Source: Symbiodinium natans (taxonomy: Eukaryota > Sar > Dinophyceae > Suessiales > Symbiodiniaceae). Taken from it: DNA of 64,000 nucleotides. Each line of letters starts with the position of its first letter. The stretch's first letter is position 1. Location: assembly GCA_905221605.1 (NCBI GenBank), contig CAJNDS010002528.1:58501-122500 (forward strand). Reading direction: 5' to 3'. Shown here one piece after another: positions 16,606 to 25,975 of the stretch. Both the position numbers and the translations under genes were made by a program. The notes below the pieces were generated by a model that saw only the letters and a list, made by a program, of their open reading frames with translations, was not told the origin of the DNA and did no database searches.

Positions 16606-19600
16606 GGCACCCCCATACCGGCAATGGCTTCACCCATGTCGCCACCAGGTTTGGTGCCACCACAGCCTGCAGCAGTGGACCCCGTTGCCGTGCAGGCAGC
16701 CTGGGATTTCAGCTTTTGGTTCAGACAGTTCAGCAGCAGCAGCAGCAGCAGCAGATATCTCAAATGATGTCGCTGGTGCAGCTGGTCCAGGACCGGAAGT
16801 GCTGAGAAGAAAGGCAAAGGTGCTGGTAGCTTGAGTAGCATCAGTGACAGCGTGGACCATGCCATGGAGGTTGATGATGGGAACGGCGCTCCTATCAGGA
16901 ATCCTAAGGCAGACTCATATGTGCCAAAGTTGCCCATGTTGGATGGTGGACGCATGAACAAGGGTCGGCGTGCCGAAATCGAAGCATGGGTTGAGTACCT
17001 TGAAGTGTTTTTGCCATGGATTGCCCTGTTTGATGACAGGATACCGTCGGAAGTGCAGGCTTGTTTCGTGAAAGACAAGCCAATCCTGAACAAAGACTTG
17101 GCGAAAGGAGAGAGCATTAGGAGTACCAGAGTGTTCCTTTACCTTCGGCAGTCCTTTGCGAACTTTTCCCGTGGGCTTGACATTTTGAAGCAAGTTGAGC
17201 GTGAACAGCTTGGTGTTCCGGCAGGCTATGAGGCGTTGAGGCGCTTGCGTCAGGATCTGTCGGTTTGCTCGAGGATAGAAGCCTCGACCTTGCGAGAAGA
17301 GATGTTGAGATACCAACCCCCTGCCTCTACTAAAGATCGTCCTTTGGAAGTGTTCCGCAGCGTGCAGGTTGAGCTTGCAAAGTATGGTCGACTTGTTGCT
17401 GCGTTCCCAGACCTTGCGTTGAGTGAAGCGGATCAGAGCATGATTGTGTTGAAAGGTCTTGATGCGGATGTGAAGAGGTACATCTTGTTGCATGCGAAGA
17501 TTGACTCCATGAGTGAGCTTGAGACTGCGATCAAGTTCTACGACGTAAACATCAAGATCCTTACCTTCGCCGATTCCGGGCGAGGTCGAGACCGCAGGAA
17601 CAACAACGACATAGCGAATCCGCTGAACTTCAAGGGCGATGGAAAGGGGAAGGAAAAGGGGAAGGACAAGGGGAAAGATAAAGGAAAGGACAAAGGGAAG
17701 GACAAGGGAAAGGACAAGGGTCGCTCGGGAAAGGACAAGCATGACAAGAAAGGAGAGAAAGGTGGAAAGGGGAACGCTACTCAAGACCCTGGAAAAGGGG
17801 GCGGTGGTAGCTCTGGTAGTGATCCAAAGCACGACAAGCGTGCCAACGTGAAGTGCTACAACTGCAATGAATTGGGGCACTATTCAAACCGATGCCCTAA
17901 GAAAGCGGCCAAAGGTGTGGCGGCAGCAGCGACGCTTCTCGAACCGCAATTGGCGGCTTTGACCTTGGAGGGCCCGCACGTGTTTGCAGCGGCAGTTGGT
18001 TGCGAGTTCTTTGATATCGCTCAGGGAGATTCCGACAATGAGTCGAGCTTGAGCGATGGTGATTGGGAAGCCTTTGGAAGGTCGTGGTTGTTGGAGAGTT
18101 CAGAGGCCACAGTTGAGCTTGGAACCTCGCAGCTTGGAAGCCTAGAGACCCCCGTTGAGCTCGAGAAGGCCCCAGTTGAGCTTGGAACATCGCAGCTTGG
18201 AAGCCTAGAGACCCCCGTTGAGCTTGAGAAGGCCCCGTTGACGCTTGGTGAGCATGGATTGAGTGGATTTTATTTTCATGACATGAGCATGGCAGCCCCG
18301 CATGTGACACATGGTAGCAGCTCTGAAGCCATGGACTGGTGGTTGCTGGACTCCGGAGCGTCGACGCACCTGATCAGCGAGGAGACACTGCAGCATGTGC
18401 AAGTGCTGAGCCTGAGTGAGCACGTTGGTAGAGACTGTGTGACTGCCACGGGTGCTTCCATAGGGGTTCAGAAGAGTGCTGTGGTTCGCGTTTGCTTTGC
18501 CGTTGAGAGATCCAGTCCTATCGTCGTTGAGTTTGAAGCCCTGGTTGCACCTGTGCGATTTAATCTCCTGAGCCTAGGACGACTCCTGAATAGGAATTGG
18601 ACAGTTTCTTTTGCCCCCCATCTCCACGTGCAAGCTGGTGGTTTTAAATTTAAGGCTGTATGGTCCAACAACTGTTGCTGGTTGCAGAGTCATGCGGTGG
18701 CACGGGCCTGTTTGGTGTCTCAAGAGCAGAGTGCAGCGCAGCAGATTGCAGACCCCTCGAGTGCGAGACCTTCCGCAGCCCGAGAAGATGGCCTCCTCCA
18801 GCGAGAGCGAAGTGGAATGGCGCATGGAAGGGAAAGACAAAGGGAAGCTGGTCCGGAGAGTCGTGGCGACTCAAGCGGCCTCAATCTCGGTGGGAGAAGA
18901 GGACTTCGAGGAGAGCGCCCGGTTGGCCACAGCTACGTCCACGGAGACAGAGGGCGCGATCCTCCTGGTGCCCGCGGAGACCGAGTCCCAGGTGGTGTTG
19001 AAGCCGGGCGAGATCGAGACCGCAGGACCCGCCAAGATCCCCCAGCAGAAGCCCATGCCAAAGAAGCCGAAAGTGAAGAAGATGCCCCAGAAGCCTCTCG
19101 TGAAGAGAATGCCAAAGGCAGCGAGCTCTTCGTCGACAAAGAGGACCCCCGTGAAGCTGGTGCCTCGTTCCGATCGCCAGCAGCCGTGGTTGACGTTGTG
19201 GAGTGCAAGTTCAAGGGCAGTGAAGAAGCAAAAGCTCAAGGAAAGCCGCGTGACGTCAGCTGCAAAGTCCGATTTGAATCGCTTTCGCAAGGAGAAGAAG
19301 GGCCCAGAGAGGAGGACACTGGAGGAGCACCTCAAGGAGCATTTTTTGCAGTGCCTGGACCGCAAGGCCCCCTACACTGTGACGACCATCTCCGAGATCA
19401 TCAAGGAGAAAGCAAAGCCCCCGAGCCCACCGAGGAAGGAAGCCGACTCCCCGGGGTACCGGGGAAGGTTGCCTACCCCTCCGCGGGTTCCGCCACGTCG
19501 ACGCTTGCCCACGCCTCCGAGGAATCCGACATCGCCAAGGGCCAGCGCATCACGGGCACCAGCTACGCCGCCAAAGACATCGCCATTGCCACCACCACCG

Positions 19601-20409
19601 ACCAATCCCGGAACGCCTACTTCGAGTGGATGGAGTGTGGTGACGGACCGAAAGCGCTGAGTGCAGTCAGCCAGAAAGGATCTTCCCAGGCAGTGGCGAG
19701 CAGCAAAAATCTTGATGTGCTTGATGGTTGTGCTTGCGCTTGTGATGTTGGCATGAGTGGCATGGTTGGCATGAGTGGCATGGTTGAGCATGTGTGTGTT
19801 GGTGAGCTTGATCAGGAGAAAGTACCGGCCCCAGACGGCGACCAGGCGTGGTTGCTACGTGGTGATCAGGAGTTGCTTCACCAGGAGTTATGGGGAAAGG
19901 TTCACCGTGAGCATGTGTTGCGAAGTCATGTTCCTTTTAATTCCAGCTGTGAGCATTGCGTGCGTGGTAGAGGCCTTGAACCAGCTAGGAAAATCGAGAG
20001 GGATTCCGGAGAGGGAGCCCAAAAGGAGGTTCAGATCGACAAGTTCTTCTACAAGGGGATTTGGTTCCTGGTGTTGGTGCTTGTTGGTTGCCTTGCCATC
20101 GGAACAGTGATGTACCGTGAAGTTTCAGGACCGCGTGGAGCAGCAGCGCGTGAGGTGATGCTTGGAGAGATGTCGGCGTGGGGACGTAGTGTTGGCTTGG
20201 TTGGAGTTGAAGCGCGTGACTTGTCGGTTTGCGTGAAGTCGGACCTTGAGGGGGTGGTGAAGAACCTTGCTCAGGGTTTCGCTGATACCATGACCGTTGG
20301 TGCGGTTGAGGTGTCTGATGTTCCGGTTGGTCGGCACGCCCCGGTCGCAGAGAGGGCCATCCGAACATTGAAGGAAACCGCGAACACGTTGTGGAGCAAG
20401 TTGGCCTAG
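16606..20409 (+). CDS. Copia gag, protease and N-terminal integrase (element 3)
   Basis: The gag start is uncertain. A plausible N-terminus (MGTPIPAMASP, from about 16606) enters a CAG repeat (16732-16752) where the frame appears to change, and the main frame is uninterrupted from about 16768 to 20409. It contains a gag-like helical part, a Lys/Gly/Asp repeat, a CCHC knuckle at 17854-17895 (CYNCNELGHYSNRC) and a 21-residue duplication near 18112-18235. The protease site DSGAS is at 18349-18363. After a low-complexity spacer come the integrase zinc finger (SHVPFNSSCEHC, about 19925), QIDKFFY, SDLEG and VAERAIRTLKE. A TAG at 20407-20409 ends the frame just after the catalytic Glu, and integrase continues in the next ORF. 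Confidence 0.88.
18788..19660 (+). CDS. Overlapping +1 ORF between protease and integrase (element 3)
   Basis: ATG at 18788 opens a 290-residue ORF, in the +1 frame relative to pol, ending 19658-19660. Pol remains open beneath it for the whole length. The N-terminal part is acidic (MASSSESEVEW), a Lys/Pro-rich middle follows, and the C-terminus has LPTPPR repeats (about 19475-19530) and ends SSGWSVVTDRKR. The Pro-rich tail and a stop just upstream of integrase match elements 1 and 2. I recognise no family. It could be expressed by internal initiation, frameshifting or trans-splicing, none of which the sequence proves. Confidence 0.55.
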   Translation: MASSSESEVEWRMEGKDKGKLVRRVVATQAASISVGEEDFEESARLATATSTETEGAILLVPAETESQVVLKPGEIETAGPAKIPQQKPMPKKPKVKKMPQKPLVKRMPKAASSSSTKRTPVKLVPRSDRQQPWLTLWSASSRAVKKQKLKESRVTSAAKSDLNRFRKEKKGPERRTLEEHLKEHFLQCLDRKAPYTVTTISEIIKEKAKPPSPPRKEADSPGYRGRLPTPPRVPPRRRLPTPPRNPTSPRASASRAPATPPKTSPLPPPPTNPGTPTSSGWSVVTDRKR

Positions 20410-20927
20410 AGCCATGTGGCAGAGGAGTTAGCTTTCTTCTCTCTCACTGTGCTCAGGCACACAACCGATACCAAATTCAGCCTGGATCGGCAATGACTCC
20501 GGAACAACGTAGTTTAAGAACTATGAGGCAGCCTCGGGCGATATATGTCTGGGGAGCGTCAATCTTAGCCACACCTCCGCCGAGTTTAAGACAGTCCATC
20601 ACGGGCAGATATGGTCAGGCTGCGTACTTAGGCCCTGAAGTCGCGGGTGGCAGTCATCTGGTGCAGTTCCGACTGAAGGATGGTTCGTTGAAGATTGCTC
20701 GGTCAGCCCGAATCAGGATGTTGGTGCCCATGACCTTTGAGTTGTCAGCCCTGCGTGGTATTTGTCGTATGTTGCCCGAGCGTGCTGGTGACGTTGTGCG
20801 TGGCTTGCCAGCGGTTGATCGAGGGAACATGCGTGATCTTCCAATCCCAAACACCGAGACTCGCGGACCGCCAGCATCGTGGGTCGAGGAAATGGCAGGA
20901 CCCCGAGGTGTCGAGCGTGTCGGTTGA
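20391..20927 (+). pseudogene. C-terminal integrase segment in a shifted frame (element 3)
   Basis: This continues integrase after the frame break: LLSHCAQAHNRYQIQPGSAMTP and AYLGPEVAGG correspond to the AHTHNRFSVSVGSTMTP and IYLGPVLGS parts of element 2. A second change near 20900 passes into the RT frame. Two frame changes within 520 bases indicate decay. Confidence 0.75.
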
Positions 20928-20929
20928 GG

Positions 20930-23800
20930 GGTGTTCCGGCGGACAAGGCGTGGCACACTCAGAAGTGTCGTGAGAGATACACTGCGTACGTGAAGAGCTC
21001 TTTTGATCCGAATCAGTTTGTGCTTGATGATGCCCAGCATGAGTTGGAGATCGAAGGAGTTGAGCTTGATCTTGGTTCGCGTGCTTTTGGTGAGCTTGAC
21101 GTCGGGTTGGAGTTGCCTGATGATGTGCAGGATTATGAACCGACTGAAGATGAGGGAGAGCGAGGCCTCGGTGAGTCCTTCTTGCCTGAAGGGGTGCTTG
21201 AGGGTGAACTTCGTCCCGGAGACTCTGTTGGAGTTGAACCTGCAGCTTCAGAAGAGGCTGACTTCATGGAAGTTGAGCCAGAAAGCCTGGATCGGGTGCC
21301 AGAACCAGAGTCCGATGCCATGGTCAACAACGTCTTGTTCCGTGAGTCGTTGGGTTTCGCCGCTGTTGCAAATCCCGGTACCGGAGGACAGACAGTGAAG
21401 CTTGGTGGTGAGACTGTTGTGGTTGAAATGCCCTCGTCTTCCAAGGATGATGTCACCGGACATGCATTGGACCTTGGTCTGACCTACGAAGGCATGTTGC
21501 GTGAGTTGAGTGCGCTTGAATCCCTTGCAGTCGGTGATGTGATTTGGCATGTGGATCCGAAGCAGAAAGTGATATCCACAAGATGGGTGTCAAATGCGAA
21601 GCTGGAGCGGATTGACGGCCAAGAAAGACCACTGGTCCGTTGTCGGGTTGTTGCGCGTGATTTCGCACAGGGAGCAACGGCTGCTCAGCTTGGCATTTCT
21701 GCGGCGACCAGCTCAGCCGAGGCATTGAGGACCTTCCTTTTTTATGCCGGCTCGAAGAGGCAGAACGTCGTAGGCCTCGACGTCAGTACGGCGTTCTTGT
21801 TCGCAGAGTTAGAAGAAGAAGACGGCACGGTGGTGGTGCGGCTCCCTGCTGGAGTTACCGGTCCCAATGGAAGGCCTGGGTTCATGCGACTTCGCAAGGC
21901 TCTTTATGGTTTGAGAGCCGCGGCCCAGACCTGGGCTCGTCACCTCGCAAAGCTCCTCAAGCGCCTCTGCGACCTCACTCCATGTGAAACGGAGCCATGC
22001 CTCTTCTCAGGTGTGGTTCTCGATGGACAGAGGGTGGCAGTGTTGTGCTACGTAGACGATCTCCTCATCAGCGGCGACAGCGACGAGGCCATATACTACG
22101 TGGTGGAGAAGCTTAAAAGCGCGGTGAAAATCAAGGTGACCGCTGATTTGGATCGTGATCAGCAAATCACGTTTCTTGGTCGTCAGATCACCAGGAAGAA
22201 GGGCGAGGACTCTTTGGTGATTGGCATGGCAGGCGAGTACTACCAGGAGATCTATGAGGGTTTTGGACTTGGGAAGAGTCCGAAGTCTTGCCCGACGCCG
22301 CCGAATCTTCGAGAACTTTACGACAGAGAAGAAGAAGTCTTGGAGCGGGAGTTGAGCTCAGAAGCTGCTGCTCGATATCGCTCTACGTTGGGACGCCTTT
22401 CATGGTTGGCCATGACGCGTGTGGATCTAGCATATTATGTTTCCATGCTAGCTCGAGGCCAGGCCAGTCCACGTGAGAAGCATGAACGTGCGATGCGGAT
22501 GGTATTACGGTATCTCCGGCATGTTCAGGATTTTCGACAAATCGTCCATCCAGTTGATGAACGGAGCCTTCGGTTGGATTGCTACGTGGATGCGTCATGG
22601 GGCAGTGAGAGGAGCGTTGATCGCAAGAGTGTGAGCGGTGGTTGCATCATGCTTGGTGGTTTCTGCTTGAAAGCGTGGTCACGGCTTCAACAAGCTGTCG
22701 CTCTCAGCTCAGCAGAGTCGGAGTTGTACGGATTGGTTGAGGGAGCGAAGGAATCACTTTCAATCCGAAGGGCAATTTCCCACGTGTTTGGATGGGAGGA
22801 GTTGTGCGCACCGCACCTCTTTTGCGACTCCGAGGCCGCCATCGCCATCAGTCGGGCTGACGGCTTGAGGCGTGTCAGACATATAGATCTGAGAGCATGC
22901 TTTATACAAGATCAGCTCCGACAGCGACTTCTCTTCATCTTCGGAGTGCGAGGAGCCTTCAACGTCGCAGACCTCTTCACAAAATCGTTAGATGCCCGGA
23001 CTACGTTGAAACACATGTTGAGCCTTGGTTTGTCCGAAGTCACTGTTGCAGCTTGCGTTGGTGAGTTGGCGTGTTTCGTTGGCTTGCTTGGTGCTGCTGT
23101 GGCTGGCAAGGATCATGTATCTCTTGCAGATCGGTATCGTTTGATGGAGTTTGCCAAGTGGTTGGTGGTTGAGTTCTGTGCGCCTCCCATGTCGAGCATG
23201 TTGGCTGCTTCGCGAGCGTGCTCCTGGGTTGGTGTGTTGACTGTCAGTGAGGCAGATGACGGCGGAGACCCGGCCACTACAGCGCAGCTTCAGCAGATCT
23301 GCACTCTCCACATGCGCAGGGGGGGTTTCGTCTACTTGTGGGCCAGTACTCCGTGCACCGGTGGTTGTCTGTACCAGCATCTACATGCACGTGATCCCGC
23401 CTACAGACGCGGTCGCTTGGCACGGCACTGGTCGCTACACAGGAAGCTGTGGAAGGCTTTTATGTCGCTGTGTGACTACGTCCATGCTTGGTCGATCGAG
23501 TGGCCCCGAGCCTGTGCTCACTGGTCATGGAACCAGACTATCCGTTTTCTGCAGTCGCGACCGTACATGTTGCACGATGTGTTGGTTGACGGTTGCTCGC
23601 TTGGCATGCGTGGTCGAGATGGCGAGTTGATCTACAAACGTTGGCGTGTCATCACGACGATGGAGTCGGTTGCTCGCAGCTTGTCGGTCTTTCGATGTCC
23701 AGGTGTTGGTCATCCACATTCCGCCAACTTCGATCTCAAGAATACCCAGCACTACCCGGAGAAGTTGACGAACGCTTTCTTGCACGCGTTAAACGCATGA
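20930..23800 (+). CDS. Copia RT, RNase H and C-terminal accessory domain (element 3)
   Basis: The frame opens at about 20879 and the copia-like part is clear from about 20930. The linker CxxC...H..KC near 20922-20970 matches the end of integrase in element 2. RT has STRWVSNAK (about 21575), LDVSTAFLFAELE (about 21776) and YVDD at 22049-22060. RNase H has CYVDASWGSERS (about 22580), ALSSAESELYGL (about 22700), CDSEAAI and VRHIDLR. Unlike in element 2, the accessory domain is fused without a stop: LVVEFCAPP (about 23163), WASTPCTGG (23339-23365), LHRKLWKAF, WSIEWPRACAHW (from about 23489) and FDLKNTQHYPEK. Confidence 0.92.
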   Translation, partial: GVPADKAWHTQKCRERYTAYVKSSFDPNQFVLDDAQHELEIEGVELDLGSRAFGELDVGLELPDDVQDYEPTEDEGERGLGESFLPEGVLEGELRPGDSVGVEPAASEEADFMEVEPESLDRVPEPESDAMVNNVLFRESLGFAAVANPGTGGQTVKLGGETVVVEMPSSSKDDVTGHALDLGLTYEGMLRELSALESLAVGDVIWHVDPKQKVISTRWVSNAKLERIDGQERPLVRCRVVARDFAQGATAAQLGISAATSSAEALRTFLFYAGSKRQNVVGLDVSTAFLFAELEEEDGTVVVRLPAGVTGPNGRPGFMRLRKALYGLRAAAQTWARHLAKLLKRLCDLTPCETEPCLFSGVVLDGQRVAVLCYVDDLLISGDSDEAIYYVVEKLKSAVKIKVTADLDRDQQITFLGRQITRKKGEDSLVIGMAGEYYQEIYEGFGLGKSPKSCPTPPNLRELYDREEEVLERELSSEAAARYRSTLGRLSWLAMTRVDLAYYVSMLARGQASPREKHERAMRMVLRYLRHVQDFRQIVHPVDERSLRLDCYVDASWGSERSVDRKSVSGGCIMLGGFCLKAWSRLQQAVALSSAESELYGLVEGAKESLSIRRAISHVFGWEELCAPHLFCDSEAAIAISRADGLRRVRHIDLRACFIQDQLRQRLLFIFGVRGAFNVADLFTKSLDARTTLKHMLSLGLSEVTVAACVGELACFVGLLGAAVAGKDHVSLADRYRLMEFAKWLVVEFCAPPMSSMLAASRACSWVGVLTVSEADDGGDPATTAQLQQICTLHMRRGGFVYLWASTPCTGGCLYQHLHARDPAYRRGRLARHWSLHRKLWKAFMSLCDYVHAWSIEWPRACAHWSWNQTIRFLQSRPYMLHDVLVDGCSLGMRGRDGELIYKRWRVITTMESVARSLSVFRCPGVGHPHSANFDLKNTQHYPEKLTNAFLHALNA

Positions 23801-24277
23801 CACCGCGAGATTTGCTCAAAGTTTTCCTCTTTTACTTTGCCTTAGGTACGGTGTATAGAGCATAGGACGTGCCATGGCTGATATGGTTGAGGTTGAGAAC
23901 GCTGTGAGGCGCACTTGGGTTCGAGAGCTCTGCATGCGATGGGTTCCTCAGCAACAGGTGGAAGTCAGTTTGATCGCCTTCCTTGCGATGTTTTCCTTGG
24001 CGATGCTTGGCAGCTTCCTCGCTGGAATCTTTGTGCAGCAATACCGACAGCGTCACAGCCATATTCTATCTTTGAGTGAGCTTCTTACCTTTCTTCCGGT
24101 GGAACAAAGTCGGAGAGCAATTATCACTACGTGGCATGGATACGCTTTTCATGTTCGCAGCGATTGCCCCGCCCTGCGCAATACCCACCCAGGCAATCTG
24201 CAGCGTCGAGTTGCTTGTGAGCTTTGTCTGCAATACTTGCGCGTGGACCAGCCGACACCCACCGTGTCGAGGGGGGG
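23801..24277 (+). other. Element 3 region after pol, with polypurine tract
   Basis: An ORF at 23874-24311 (145 residues) begins MADMVEVENAVRRTWV and contains a likely membrane segment, VSLIAFLAMFSLAMLGSFLA (about 23965-24025). A short peptide such as this downstream of pol could be an extra gene or chance. The region ends in seven Gs (24271-24277), the polypurine tract before the 3' LTR. Confidence 0.4.
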
Positions 24278-24679
24278 TGTAGAAGTTCGAGAACTGTGCG
24301 TCATCCTGTGAGGGTGCGACACGGTGAGTTTTGCAGTTTGCAGTTTTGTGTGCATAGTTTGGAGTCTGCTCAGCTTTTGAAGTTTTCCCAGTAGCCTGAG
24401 TACGATTAGTGGTGCAAGAACGTTTTGCCTCGTAGGGAACCACTCTCGTCGAGTTTCGTGACTCGAGGGTAGTTTTGGAGGTCCTTTAAGCCGAGCTGGC
24501 AAGTTGGAGAGCTGTGATACGTTTTCCACTTTGGCTCAAGTGACGAGCACTGGTGTGAGTGCTGCAAGCCAAAACAGAAGTGTTGTCCGAGTGTCTGAGC
24601 TTGCTTGCTTGGTTTGGACTTGTGTGAGTTGGCTTGGTTGTATCCTTGGTGCCTTGCTTGGCATCTTGGGTTTTTAACG
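24278..24679 (+). repeat. 3' LTR of copia element 3
   Basis: It starts TGTAGAAG after the polypurine tract and ends TTTTTAACG. The last 75 bases match the 5' LTR. It contains the best spliced-leader relic of the window (24520-24540, 16 of 21 identical, ending CTTTGGCTCAAG). No target duplication can be shown because the left end is displaced by element 2. Confidence 0.8.
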
Positions 24680-25590
24680 CACTCTGATCCCAACGGCCTA
24701 GACGAAACGACCGCGGCCTGCGCGCAGACTACATGTAAGGGCCACGAGGAATCTGGTGCTTCGTCGTGGGTGTGCGGGTGTGAGACAACAGTTTGTGGGT
24801 CGAAAACTTCCAAAACGCCTGAGCATTGCCTCTTCAGTTGCAGATCTGTGTGGAGTTTGCAGGACAGCAAAAAATCTTGTTTCCAGACCACCTTTCCAAC
24901 ACCCGTAGTGCCTCATGGCCTCTGGCCCGGAGGCGGTTTTGAAGACCGCTGTGCACCCTTTTCGGCAGAAATGGCGAAGCACGCAAGAGATGGACGAAAG
25001 TCTCTGTATAAGTTCAACCAGAGAAGCTTTCCAGTAAGTTTCTCCAACGTGGTAGTGGAAAGTTTTGGCAGCGCGCTGACACTGCAGCAGCAAATCAAGC
25101 AGTCGGCGGACCGTGTAGGTGCGGAAGTTAAATTGCCAACCAATCCAAATCACAGAGCAGGAGAGCTTAGCTTTTGCAACAGCACTACTAGCAGGGCGGA
25201 GAGCAGAGGGGCCAAGGAACGCTCAAGGATAGAAAGCAGGTCATCGACATAGATGAGAGCAGAGTGAGTGGGTCAACCAAGCAAAGACCGGCGACGCGCG
25301 GCCAACAAAACCCGGCCCCAAAGAGGGTTGAGCATTGGCACAGGCGGCCGCGGCGGCGGCAACACAGGAGGCCCTGGTCAGCCGGGAGGATCTTCAGGCA
25401 GCGGTGCACCTTGCTCACATCGAGCACGAGAGCTACGAGGCGTTCTTCAGCAGCACACTTCGACTGCAGCTGCCACCACAGCAACCCAGCCGGCAAAAGT
25501 TTGGGTTTAGGTAGGGTTGTTGGACGAGGGTTTGGACACGGTCGTGTGTGCTGGGGTTGGGATAGGAGCCCAAGGCTCCTGCTGATGAGG
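24680..25590. other. No gene seen; possible LTR/primer-site relic
   Basis: No ORF here has protein-like features that I recognise. At 25046-25060 AACGTGGTAGTGGAA resembles the LTR-end plus primer-site junction of elements 2 and 3 (AACG then TGGTAGCGG), which suggests a decayed further LTR element. Confidence 0.35.
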
Positions 25591-25715
25591 TTAAATCGAA
25601 GTTAAATTTAACTTCAACTTGACTTCCATTGAACTTCCGTTTAAAGGGAAACAAAGAGGAGATTGAAGTTAAATGGAAGTAGAATCGAAGTTAAATTTAA
25701 CTTCGATTTAACTTG
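25591..25715. repeat. AT-rich palindromic repeat
   Basis: GAAGTTAAATTTAACTTC occurs at about 25598-25615 and again at 25688-25705, where the palindrome extends to AATCGAAGTTAAATTTAACTTCGATT. The intervening 70 bases repeat GAAGTTAAA and its complement. It could form hairpins or mark a small non-autonomous element. No gene is seen. Confidence 0.7.
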
Positions 25716-25744
25716 TGGTTTTGTTGTTTTGATTTTTTTAAGTC

Positions 25745-25975
25745 CAGAACCCTCAAACCATCCCAAGCTCGAAACCCTAAACCCCAACCCTAAACCCTAG
25801 ACCGTACCATCCAAAACCCTAAACACCGCTAAACCCTAAAGCCCCAACTCGAGATCCGAAAACTCTAAACCCTCCCCCCCAAAAATAAAAATACTTACTA
25901 GGGTTTTGGGGGTTTGGAGGTTTAGGGTTCAGGGTTTAGGGTTTCGTTTGGGGTTTGGGTAGGGTTTAGGGTGAC
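25745..25975. repeat. Interstitial telomere-like repeats in divergent orientation
   Basis: The left half carries degenerate CCCTAAA units (25750-25880) and the right half TTTAGGG/GGTTTAGGG units (25905-25972). The centre is CCCCCCCCAAAAATAAAAATAC. TTTAGGG is the telomere repeat known from plants and dinoflagellates. A simple end-to-end chromosome fusion would give the opposite order (TTTAGGG then CCCTAAA). Confidence 0.75.

Larger units (their letters stand above)
16049..24679 (+). mobile_element. Ty1/copia LTR retrotransposon 3
   Basis: This is a third copia family with its own primer site, gag, protease, overlapping ORF, integrase, RT, RNase H, C-terminal domain, polypurine tract and 3' LTR. 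Its true 5' end lies left of element 2, somewhere in 5771-6015. Only the last 75 bases of the two LTRs match well (16229-16303 and 24605-24679, two mismatches). Pol changes frame near 20400 and again near 20900, so this copy is decayed. Confidence 0.9.
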
